The notes beneath the pieces are model-generated. The model had not been told where the DNA came from. It searched no databases and worked only from the letters and a program-made list of their open reading frames with translations. From Pycnococcus provasolii (lineage: Eukaryota; Chlorophyta; Pseudoscourfieldiophyceae; Pseudoscourfieldiales), in the NCBI GenBank assembly GCA_049487715.1, contig CP150564.1, forward strand, positions 372,001-436,000: 64,000 bases of DNA, given 5' to 3'. Position 1 is the stretch's first letter. Each line of letters starts with the position of its first letter. Position numbers and translations under genes: made by a program. Below are positions 9,801 through 17,472 of this stretch, piece after piece.

Positions 9801-11898
9801 GCTTACGACGCTGCTTGTGGCCATCGAGCGTGCAGCTGCGCGCGATGCAGAGATTCTGGCGGCAACTACGTCGCACGGCGCGGCGCTGTCTACGGGCAAG
9901 ACGTTCGTGGATGGTGGCGGCTCGGAGCTCCGCTCCATGCTCGAGGCACTTCGAGCGAGCCGCCACGATGGAACGCTTGCTGATGCCGTGCCGCGCATTC
10001 GCCAGGAGCTCGAGGCGGCACTGCGCGCGCGTGCGCCATCAGATGACGCCGCGGCAGAGGATGAGGAAGTTCATCGCCTGCGCTTCTGCCCCGGCTGTGG
10101 CAATGCCACGCAGAATGGTGCGCGGTACTGCGTTTTCTGCGGCCTGCCGTGCGTGCTTCGCTCGCCGCCACCAGAGAATGTCGAAGGGTGCAATGCCTCG
10201 GAGGATGGATCGAGCCGTGGGTCGAGCCGCATGAGCGTGCGGCGGCGCCTGGAGCTCGAGGTGTCGGAACGCGAATTGGCTCGTCAGGCTCTCGAGATGG
10301 AGAGGATCCAGCGCGAGAACGACGCGGCGCTGAAGATTCAGTCGCGTGCACGCGGCATAGCCGCGCGGCGGTACTGCTCAATGAGGAGAGATGAGGCAGC
10401 CGCGGCCGCGGCGGCATACGCTGCCGCGGAGGCTGCTGAGCAGGCGCGTCGCCACGCCGCCGCCGCGGCAATCCAGGCAGCTCATCGTGGTCGCCTCGCG
10501 CGCGGTGCGGCGGTGAAGCCTAGCCGGCGATACGTCGTACGAATCAAGACGGGACCGCACCCCCTTGCGGGTGGCATCTCTGAAGCTCCGAACTCCGTGC
10601 GCGTCGCCCTCACGGTACAGGGTGCAGCGGGTTCGCTTTGGCGTGTACCGCTCCCGCCTCGCCGTTGCGGCGACGGTAAATTCCAGCGCGAATCGCTCGA
10701 GACATTCCTGCTGTCTCGCGTTGGCGGCGGCGCCGCCGCTGGGAGCGCACTTGGGGAACCTGCGAGCGTCAGCCTGCGCCTGGTGGAGGACAGCGACGCG
10801 CCGGAGGAGGATGCGCTGCCTCCACGTGCGCTTGTGGAATGGCAGGTGGAGCGCGTGAGCATTTGGGACATTGGTGCGGCACGCGAATACACTTTCCAGG
10901 GTCTCGCGAACCAGAGCTGGGTGCGCCTCGGCGGTCCAGGTGGTCGCTACACGTCGCCGCTCGCGTTTGGCGTTGCGCATCGCACGGAGGCGGCAGCTCC
11001 AACAACGGGGTCTCTGCTTGCGGGTGCATCGTCGGTATCGTCGGAGACGACGCTTCCTGGGCCTGAGGATGATCCGGCAGCGCTCTCCGCGGCTTCGGCG
11101 GCGTTTGCCATGGCTGCTGTCCGCCACGAGCGTCCGACGTGGACAATCGACGATGCGCTCGAGGCGGAGCCATCTTTCGACGAGTCGGAGGGTGACCTTG
11201 CGGAGGTACCTTCGCAAGCTCCCGTCCGTATGACCGCGCTTCCTCCGCTGGCTCTGGAGGCACGCCGACTCCCACAGCTTCCCCAGGAGTTTACGCTCGC
11301 GGCGCTTGAGGATCCTGTCGCATCTGGAGAAGCGAATGCTGCTGATGACACGATGATGGAGCTCGGTGCTTCGGTGGACTTGACCCAGGTGGTGGCAGTT
11401 ACTTCGCAGCCACCTCCAGATGAGTACAATCTCATGCACTTCGGCATTTCTGAGCCGCCTCGTTCGCCTGCGAATACAATGCCCCAGCAGACGGAAGGAT
11501 TCAGCAGCGTGGAGTCGTCGCCGGAGCATATGATGTCGTCGCAGGCGGCTCCACCTCCATCCGTTGTGGAACCAGGAACGGCGCCATCGTGGATGTTGGC
11601 GGCGCCTCGTCTCGAGTCGAGTCCACCGCGACCAACCTTCTTCGCGGGCGATAACGGCGACCTCTTCACGAGCGTGCGCCTTGGCGGTGCCCTTCGCGTG
11701 CCGTCTCACGCCGCCGCCGGCGGCCGGCCATTGACTGGCCATGCGCTTGGTCAGCCCCAGCTTGATAATACGAGCAACGTAGGCATGCAGGCGGTGGCCA
11801 ACTTGCTTGAGGATCTGTACGGTCGGGAGGTGGAGTCTCCGCCGCCGACAGCCGGTGCCGCGCCACGATTTCGCGGAGCGGGTGCATGGGACGACTAA
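6862..11898 (+). CDS. Giant single-pass membrane protein: SPPP-rich exterior with discoidin-like domain, interior with zinc ribbon, IQ motifs and PLAT-like domain
   Basis: This is an uninterrupted 1,678-codon gene. An N-terminal hydrophobic segment (about 47-70) can act as a signal. The predicted exterior alternates proline-rich spacers (SPPPP runs at about 82-125, 310-355, 530-560, 590-615, 750-815) with folded modules. One resembles a fibronectin-III strand pattern around FPELTPGTEYIVYAA. Another, at about 361-526, resembles an F5/8 type C (discoidin) domain. A single transmembrane helix lies at about 827-850. The interior holds a CxxC-12-CxxC zinc ribbon (FCPGCGN...RYCVFCGLPC, about 1075-1093), two IQ-type calmodulin-binding motifs (ALKIQSRARGIAARR, AAAIQAAHRGRLARG) and a PLAT/LH2-like beta domain (about 1224-1375, ending EYTFQGLANQSWVRL). 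The tail is disordered. The layout suggests a sensor linking the wall to calcium signalling; that role is inference. Confidence 0.75.
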   Translation: MATMPLIGLPCTCLSAMVHTLVKNHLRPCSQALKKRSLRGHGLLSQVMFSHLGLSLVVLLLCSLQSSGASASSSFYGVNTVYAPPPPPPPPLPPPPPPPPPPSPPPSPPPPPPPPSPPPFSPVPLWFGQNVTADEVAPANAITLKEVFITGAIVNFNLQTPAAVHYVLVDAREMALANDGNGITPPNAFELRFTGYCAPSPPPFYGGTKRRRKLQGRAYDVSTKVCILHGATLAGWVTSPPPPVAFSARKLLQSKGENQQSVARRSAAPVSSTISFPELTPGTEYIVYAAVSTAYGVNRLVGELAFKTLEAHPPPPSPPPVPPVPPTPPTAPSPPPPRPPPPPSPPPSPPPPPPPFVGKDLLTLDGVVLRASGMGSNQKLCGTGGCQPELVIDRDVETFWLSETNRNGGQWLEFDLGRPMSVVEITLAWRLYASPEHCRVLASTRDSPTSLYPYGFREVAIFSGGDEINLRLNFGPLYTLPSFRASAADGLYGGFVARHIRIQIDKPYVSSFSPSVSLREVLILGGDPNALPPSPPPPSPPPAPMPPMEPPSPPPNETDTTTTTTTTTTTTEVIVILAPPNFPPRPVYPSPPAIPSPPAAPPPNPPPALASVTFFLGFASLPKSLAEKGTEQYNNFADYTRARSADLINASVALYPANYPTVIDESSVHIVDIFYVPTSSSGGGWRRDAHHLNHIDRGVVVFVAVSLPGWDTNAARGVATLVADVDPYDYFIGRGTVKIYGVDTKMDGLPFPPPPSPPPPPPSPPPPSPPRPPLPPFPLCPGCDAPPALPPTPPPPAPPPPPPPPPTPPIITASGNAATKFLNSWQGIVTICLSAAVLAAIPLITYTFLAQRTKTLEKRLAEEEAYTHALDGAALHGDVEYANPFLASPAPPPARMGPRGFAASKVPFDPTSVPSVAASLESIPDTTSAVEALKKQIEDNVPRPRLEGAEEYRPRPGAAVGASAPVDNVAVVEAAALHEELTTLLVAIERAAARDAEILAATTSHGAALSTGKTFVDGGGSELRSMLEALRASRHDGTLADAVPRIRQELEAALRARAPSDDAAAEDEEVHRLRFCPGCGNATQNGARYCVFCGLPCVLRSPPPENVEGCNASEDGSSRGSSRMSVRRRLELEVSERELARQALEMERIQRENDAALKIQSRARGIAARRYCSMRRDEAAAAAAAYAAAEAAEQARRHAAAAAIQAAHRGRLARGAAVKPSRRYVVRIKTGPHPLAGGISEAPNSVRVALTVQGAAGSLWRVPLPPRRCGDGKFQRESLETFLLSRVGGGAAAGSALGEPASVSLRLVEDSDAPEEDALPPRALVEWQVERVSIWDIGAAREYTFQGLANQSWVRLGGPGGRYTSPLAFGVAHRTEAAAPTTGSLLAGASSVSSETTLPGPEDDPAALSAASAAFAMAAVRHERPTWTIDDALEAEPSFDESEGDLAEVPSQAPVRMTALPPLALEARRLPQLPQEFTLAALEDPVASGEANAADDTMMELGASVDLTQVVAVTSQPPPDEYNLMHFGISEPPRSPANTMPQQTEGFSSVESSPEHMMSSQAAPPPSVVEPGTAPSWMLAAPRLESSPPRPTFFAGDNGDLFTSVRLGGALRVPSHAAAGGRPLTGHALGQPQLDNTSNVGMQAVANLLEDLYGREVESPPPTAGAAPRFRGAGAWDD

Positions 11899-11981
11899 GG
11901 TTGACTGACATCTTCTTTGTATACTTTTAATGACAAAATTCACGTGTGTTTACACTCAATCCAAAAGGGTATCCCTCTCAA

Positions 11982-13037
11982 CTACGCGTCCTCTAGCCAA
12001 TCCACCACAACCTCGCACGCCTCACGCACCTCTCCTTCTGTCGCTGAGGAGATGTCGGGCATGCACACTGCCTTCTCGAGATCTGATGCGTGTTGCTTTA
12101 GCTTTTTTTTCGCGCTCTCCGTCCCTTCCACGCCGATCTCTCCGCCGCGCTTGAGGACCCTCCACGTTTTATGGTAAAAGGGCACCGCGGGCGCGGGCGC
12201 AAACGCGGGCGCGGGCACCTGCACTCCCGTTTGCAGGCGAGCGAGTGCGAGCTCATGCTCATGCCTACGCTTCTCCTTCTCCTTTTCAGCAGCCTGCACC
12301 TGCAAAGAATTCGCGACCGGACCGACGAGCTCCTCCACGCGTGCCTCCATCGCCTCAGAGATCTGTTCCCAGACAGACTTGCCGCCGGCGCTAGCATCGG
12401 GATTATCGTCATCGTCCACGAATGCGCGGAGAGCTTCCACCGCAGCCTCGTACATGATCTTTTGAGTTTGTGCGCTCTTCTTCTCCGCGACGGTGTAGAA
12501 CTCGCTAACTAGCAAAAGCCCCTCGAGAATATCCTCGAGGCTTGAGCTGTGTTCTATATCAATCGCTGCCTCCTTCGCGTCCTTACTCTTAGTCATGCGC
12601 GCGTACACCCGATCGGACGTGGCATCAAGAAGTCCGAGCTCTTCAGCCGCTTCGTGTAGCATTTGAGTGGTGAGGAGAGAATCGTCGTCGGAAGCAGGAA
12701 GGTAAAGCACGTAGAAGAGTCGTCGTGTCGAAGCATCATGAGGCTCAGAGACGAGGGTCGCGTTTGGAGCAAGGGCGATAGGCGAAAATTGTTGTTGTCC
12801 ATTGGTTTGTGGTACAGTACCTCCTTCCGCGAGCAGGTACGAAAGGGCTTTGGCGGTTCCTGCGGCAAATCCGAACGACGACGCGAGGGACTTCCCTGGA
12901 CCAGGATGTTGGACGCGAAGAAGCAGCGCGGGTCCATCATGGGCACTACGTATATCTTCTGTTAGCTCACGTGCGCCGCGCGTGATGCCACGCTCTCCAC
13001 TGCCGGATAAATGGTGGCGAATACAGCTTGGCGCCAT
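11982..13037 (-). CDS. Conserved-looking protein of unknown function
   Basis: I do not recognise this protein. The chosen start (Met at 13037, MAPSCIRHHLSGSGERG) gives about 351 residues; the frame stays open to 13133, but the extra 32 residues are low complexity. The N-terminal third mixes beta-like segments (PALLLRVQHPGPGKSL, RRLFYVLYLPASDDD). The centre is helical and acidic (KDAKEAAIDIEHSSSLEDILEGLLLVSEF). A Glu/Lys/Arg-rich coiled coil follows (QVQAAEKEKEKRRHEHELALARLQ), then Pro/Ala, then a basic helix. No signal peptide or membrane span is visible. Its promoter region is only about 125 bp from the left end of the 4.1 kb transposon-like insertion. Confidence 0.6.
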   Translation of the reverse strand: MAPSCIRHHLSGSGERGITRGARELTEDIRSAHDGPALLLRVQHPGPGKSLASSFGFAAGTAKALSYLLAEGGTVPQTNGQQQFSPIALAPNATLVSEPHDASTRRLFYVLYLPASDDDSLLTTQMLHEAAEELGLLDATSDRVYARMTKSKDAKEAAIDIEHSSSLEDILEGLLLVSEFYTVAEKKSAQTQKIMYEAAVEALRAFVDDDDNPDASAGGKSVWEQISEAMEARVEELVGPVANSLQVQAAEKEKEKRRHEHELALARLQTGVQVPAPAFAPAPAVPFYHKTWRVLKRGGEIGVEGTESAKKKLKQHASDLEKAVCMPDISSATEGEVREACEVVVDWLEDA

Positions 13038-13153
13038 TGTTGTGACTTGTGAAGTTGTGAGTGATGAGATGACACACGAGTTGAAAAGTGAAAAGTGAAA
13101 AGTGAAGTTTGGGTGTTCAAAAGGCGGGCCCACGCCCCACGATCAGATTCGAA

Positions 13154-13162
13154 CTTTCGGAA
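13154..13162. repeat. Left 9 bp target-site duplication (CTTTCGGAA)
   Basis: CTTTCGGAA abuts the left terminal inverted repeat directly and is repeated in the same orientation immediately outside the right one (17280-17288). Confidence 0.8.
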
Positions 13163-13336
13163 CGGTTTATTCATCGTTCCCCGGGGGAACGTCCCCCAGG
13201 GGAACGTTCCCCCGGGGAACGAGTTTGGTTTTCCCAGAACTCGTCCCCCGGGGCCCCCGGGGAACCGTTCCCCCAGGTTCCCCGGGCAGTCCCCGTCGCA
13301 ACCCGATTCGGGTAGGTTCCTATCCCCTTTTTTGCA
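13163..13336 (+). repeat. Left terminal inverted repeat of the MULE-like element
   Basis: It starts CGGTTTATTCATCG and contains nested GTTCCCCGGGGGAAC palindromes, a GAGTTTGGTTTTCCCAGAACTCG segment and an inner GGGTAGGTTCCTATCCCC. It matches the right TIR apart from a few substitutions and a short indel around 13250. Confidence 0.85.
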
Positions 13337-15042
13337 GATTCATTCTGCAATTGCGGCGCTATCTGCTCCTCGTTCCGCGCACCCTGCGCACCGCGCTGCC
13401 TCGACGCGTTCACTCCTTCATTTGTTCACACCATCATCACTCCCGCGCTTCTCACAAGACGCGCCTCTCCCCTTCCACATCACTCACCGCGCTGTCTCAC
13501 AAACGCGCCTCTCCCTCCCCTTCCATCATCCTTCCGCGCTGTCTCACAGCGCGCCTCTCCCTCCCCTTCCATCATCGCTCACCGCCTGTCTCACAAGACG
13601 CGCCTCTCCCTCCCCTTTCATTCCTCAATCCACCAGCTGTCACAACACTCGGGCATTCGGCTTCTTTGTTCTTTTCGCAGGGTTAGGCGCGGCGGCGGCT
13701 CGACCAGATGTTGCGCCCGCAGAGGACGACGCATTCAGCACCAACATGAGCAAGAGACACACAACAACAACAACAACACCAACAACAACAACCCAACAAC
13801 AACAACAACAAAACGCGGCTTACTCACAGAGACTTGAGAGGATGAGGATGGGAGGGAGGAACAACTTGATGGATGGGCGACGACGGGCGACGAGCCACTG
13901 GGGCGACGAAGAGCCACATCTACGAGCTCGTTTGAGAACGACTCGCGAGTCGCGCGCGCCGGGACGTTCGGGCCCTCACGCCGCCGCCGTTGCCGCAGCG
14001 ATGGGGACACCACGTCGCCGCCGCCATGGTGAACCGTTGTCAACACAACCCGGTGCGCCGACGGAGTTATCCACCCCATCGCGGGATCGCACCAACCTTG
14101 CACAACCGACGCGCACGTCGCCGCGGTTAGCGGCCTTGGTCCAGCTGCAGACATGCCGATGGGGCCGTGGGTTTGGGGGGAAGGCGCTAACTTTCAATCG
14201 CCCGTGACGGGCCCGCGTGGTCTCGGGGCGTGGGATCGCATCCGAGGGCGATGGTATCCGTCGTCTTCCGCAAAAGCCGAAATGTCAGTTCGAGTGTAGT
14301 CGCGCAGGCGCGGGAACGGGGGATCGATTCGATGCGGATGAGTTCGGGTTTGAGGTGCACCAGAGCACCGACGAACATGGATGTGGCAAGTGGCACGTTC
14401 TCATGACTCATACCATCCGATAGCGATCACGACTGCCATTTTGGGAGCGCCACACCGCTCGCCAATTCTGAAAGTTGTCCGCCGAAGGCATGTTGCGCAA
14501 ATGCGCCGGTTCTGATTCACAGGTGATTGAGAACTCCACAAGCTCTCTGGTGGGAGGTCAACTGGTCATACAAAGATTTATATACATCTCTTGCACCAGA
14601 TGGGAACGACAAACGCCTTCTTTTTTGGTGATTTCCTTTTTTTTTTAATTTCCACTATCGCTTCCCTCATGGACGAAAATTTAGTCCACGAGGAAGAGAT
14701 CCGCCACTTCCCCTGTGGTCGAATCCCCTACCTATAGCGCGGGCCGAGATTCTGCCTGGGGAGGGAGGTGCCCCAAACCAGAGATAGGTTGGGGGTGTCG
14801 CGTGACGGGGAGGTCTAATCGCGTGACGGGGAGGTCTAATCACGTGACGGGGAGTTTGGGAATGGAGTGGAAATACCACGTGTCTATTGATATTAAGTCG
14901 ACGGGGAGGGATATGTCATGGTTCTCATCCTGATGTCCCAATGATCCAAATTCGCCAATGGATTCGGACATTCGGGAATCCATTCGGGTATCCCGGGAAA
15001 GCAGATTCCTTGAATGTCCCCAACGGTCGGGACTTCACTTTC
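13337..15042. other. Transposon interior, left part: no convincing gene
   Basis: The first section (to about 13680) is C/T-rich with repeated CTCACCGCGCTGTCTCACAA-like units encoding only Ser/Pro/Leu shadows. From 13686 a plus-strand frame runs to 14207 and includes a Thr/Gln-rich microsatellite stretch (ACA/CAA repeats at 13760-13812) followed by Arg-rich sequence. A shorter, more protein-like plus frame (14217-14423) is unrecognised. Triplicated CGCGTGACGGGGAGGTCTAAT units lie at 14799-14850. Confidence 0.4.
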
Positions 15043-15704
15043 ATGTCGTCTGCCGTTCCGCAGCCGACCGTACGTGACGTGCGCGAGCTGCAGCGAGAGT
15101 ACCAGCGCGTGCGAGATGCCAATTGCACGCTCGAGGCTGAGAACTGCGCATTGAATGAGCGTATAACCGCTCTGGAAGAGCGCTTGAGGGCAGTCCGGGA
15201 TGAGCTAGGGTTGTTCAAGCACGGACCAAATACTTCAGCGACGGCGGTGAAGGATATGACTACCGTCTTGAGGAGTTTGTGAAGAGACTCAAATCTCTAG
15301 TTGGTAATGACAGCGCGGTGGCGTGGAAGAATGCGTCGAGGACGTACGACGTGAGCAAGGCGTGCGCCAGCTCGTTCCGGGAAATTATGGATTTGAGGGA
15401 CCAACGGCAAGGCAGGGGAGTTGTACATGGACAAGATGAAATGCTTGAAGAAGCATGCCGTAAGCTCATATCCTCAAGAGTGCTGAGACCACGCGAAGAG
15501 CGTGGATTCATCAGTCTCACCGGCCAACCGCTGAATGAAGAAGCACACATGTACTACGAGACAGGCTCGACACGTTTAACGAGATTTACAAACGTGCTCA
15601 AGAAATGGACGAAACGTAGCCAGCCAAAGCTTCCTACATTCCCCAAGAAGGTGATATTCGCGCAAGAGGAGGCACCGAAGGCTGGAGGGAGGGCGAAATC
15701 ATGA
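15043..15704 (+). CDS. Coiled-coil protein encoded inside the transposon (two frames, spliced or broken)
   Basis: The first segment (15043-15282) starts MSSAVPQPTVRDVRELQREY and forms a clear heptad coiled coil (LQREY..VRDANCTLEAENCALNERITALEERLRAV). The second (open from about 15198, closing at 15704) is in another frame and reads GGEGYDYRLEEFVKRLKS, then a mixed helical region, then a basic Lys/Pro-rich tail. An intron near 15200 or a frameshift is needed to join them. I do not recognise the family. A coiled coil followed by a basic tail would suit a DNA-binding or accessory transposon protein, but this is inference. Confidence 0.4.
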
Positions 15705-15902
15705 GTAACACAATTCCGAAGTGCTGTCTACATGAACACACGGTTGTCTCTGTACATGAATTCAATTCAATGTATCACAACATGTTCACTTCAAATAGGA
15801 TTGTAGGGATAATAATTTAGCAACAATTACATATTTGATTCATACAATTCACCACCTCCACTCCGGCTCCTCTGGTGTCTCCGTGCCTCCATGCTCGGAG
15901 AC

Positions 15903-17091
15903 CTACATAGTCATACGGCCAATTGCTGTGACTGGGGACGTAAGTGGTGGCAAAGTCTGCGTTTGTGTGTGCGCCTGCGCCGCCCTTCGCGCGGTCAGTT
16001 CTGGGAAAAGCTGCGCAGTGGCGCGCGTCTCCCGCTCCTCCATTATTGCTAGCGCCTTCTCCTCCTCCACCGCAGCGTTGATGGCCCGCCTCGCCGTCGC
16101 CAATTTCTGTTCTAAAGCCCGCCTCCGCGCCTTGACAACTGTAAGCTTCCTAGGCGGTTCTTTACCTGCCGTCGGCGCCGTCGATTCACCTGCCTCCGGC
16201 GCCAGAGTCGCTTCTTCTCCCGCCGCCGCTGCCGCCGCCGCCAGCACCGGTGCCGACACCATCTCCGGGACCTTGTGCTTCGCCGTGAGTTGCACGGCTT
16301 GCGCACGCAGGACGAGTGTTCGCGCGCGCTCCATGAGCGCTGGCTCATCTACTAAGCCATTTACACCCTTGAATGGGCGTCGTGACGTCAGAAAAACTCT
16401 CGCCTCAAGTCCCAAGCGTACGCCGTGCTGTGCGTGATCGAGCACTTCGGTAACCCTCTGCAATTCCTCCGAAGTCGCAGGCTCGAAATGTCTTTCGAGC
16501 CTTGCTACGCGGACCTTGTCCTCGAGAACCTTCGCAGCGCTATCGATCTCGCTAGCAAGCTTTCTCACCTTCTCTTCATCCCTCCTTCACCTTCTCTTCG
16601 ATCTTAGCTGCAGCATTTCGTTCCTTCTGCAACTTCTCAGCTTTCCGCTGCGCTTGCTTTGCTCGGGTGCTTCCCTGCACCTTTTGCTTCCCCCCTCCAG
16701 CTGTACCACAAACCTCCCACCACACCTGGTGGATGTAGTTCACGTTGACGTCTGCGACATCCCTCCATCGCCTTCTTTGCGGCGTTGAGCTGGACCTTCG
16801 TGAGTTGCAGGAGCGGATGACCGTCTTTGTAAAGCTTGTCGCGCAAAGCACGCAGATGTGCCTCTAGCACGGCCCGCTCGTCACGGCAGATCTTCTCTTC
16901 CTCGATTCAGGGGCGGAAGCCGTACCATTGGTGTTCGTAATGTCCGCCAAAGCTGCCGACGACGAAGGTGGTGTTGGTGGTGGTAAAGTGGTCGGTGGTG
17001 GCGGCAGCTGCCGTGACCGAACGCGCACCTCAGGCAGCTCAGGCAGCCCCGCGCGCAGGCCGGCGCCAGCGCGCCGACCTGCGCCCGGCAT
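15903..17091 (-). CDS. Coiled-coil protein encoded from the right end of the transposon (multi-frame; introns or frameshifts)
   Basis: Minus-strand coding potential runs in steps: a Pro/Ser-rich start at 17091 (MPGAGRRAGAGLRAGLPELP), then AVLEAHLRALRDKLYKDGHP and KVQLNAAKKAMEG, then a Lys/Glu helix (AKQAQRKAEKLQKERNAAAK), then a 221-codon frame (15903-16568) beginning MRKLASEIDSAAKVLEDKVR. These lie in different frames, so at least two introns or disruptions are implied. The C-terminal segment is helical and Ala/Glu/Arg-rich, with no zinc finger or catalytic triad seen. Translation would begin 10 bp inside the TIR, as when MULE genes are driven from the TIR. Confidence 0.4.
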
Positions 17092-17100
17092 TGTTTGAAT

Positions 17101-17279
17101 TGCAAAAAGGGGGATAGGAACCTACCCGAATCGGGTTGCGACGGGGACTGCCCGGGGAACCTGGGGGAACGGTTCCCCGGGGAACGTCCCCCTGGGGACG
17201 AGTTCTGGGAAAACCAAACTCGTTCCCCGGGGGAACGTTCCCCTGGGGGACGTTCCCCCGGGGAACGATGAATAAACCG
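17101..17279 (-). repeat. Right terminal inverted repeat of the MULE-like element
   Basis: This is the reverse complement of the left TIR, beginning (minus strand) CGGTTTATTCATCG at 17279 and losing similarity at TTTTTGCA near 17101. Confidence 0.85.
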
Positions 17280-17288
17280 CTTTCGGAA
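17280..17288. repeat. Right 9 bp target-site duplication (CTTTCGGAA)
   Basis: It is identical and in direct orientation to 13154-13162, directly outside the right TIR. Confidence 0.8.
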
Positions 17289-17472
17289 TGGGGGCCAGAG
17301 TTGAGTGCCAGACCCCCCAAACCCCTGACCCATAGCCCATCGGAAGCATCCGCGGCGGCAAACCCCTAGTTGGAAGTTGGAACCCAAAAATAGCCCTGGC
17401 AGGTGCCGGCAGGTGCCTACCATTCCGAGAATTATTAATCGCTTGCATTTCGCCGCCATTTGTGCGATTTCA

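Larger units (their letters stand above)
13163..17279. mobile_element. Putative Mutator-like DNA transposon (4,117 bp) with long TIRs and 9 bp target duplication
   Basis: The two ends are long, near-perfect inverted repeats (13163-13336 and 17101-17279) that begin CGGTTTATTCATCGTTCCCC, flanked by an identical 9 bp direct repeat. TIRs over 100 bp plus a 9 bp duplication are the signature of Mutator-like elements (MULEs). Internally there are coiled-coil-like reading frames on both strands, and one minus-strand frame starts 10 bp inside the right TIR. I see no recognisable MURA transposase (DDE plus SWIM zinc finger), so this may be a non-autonomous element or one encoding an unfamiliar protein. 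It sits between the promoters of two divergently transcribed genes. Confidence 0.8.
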
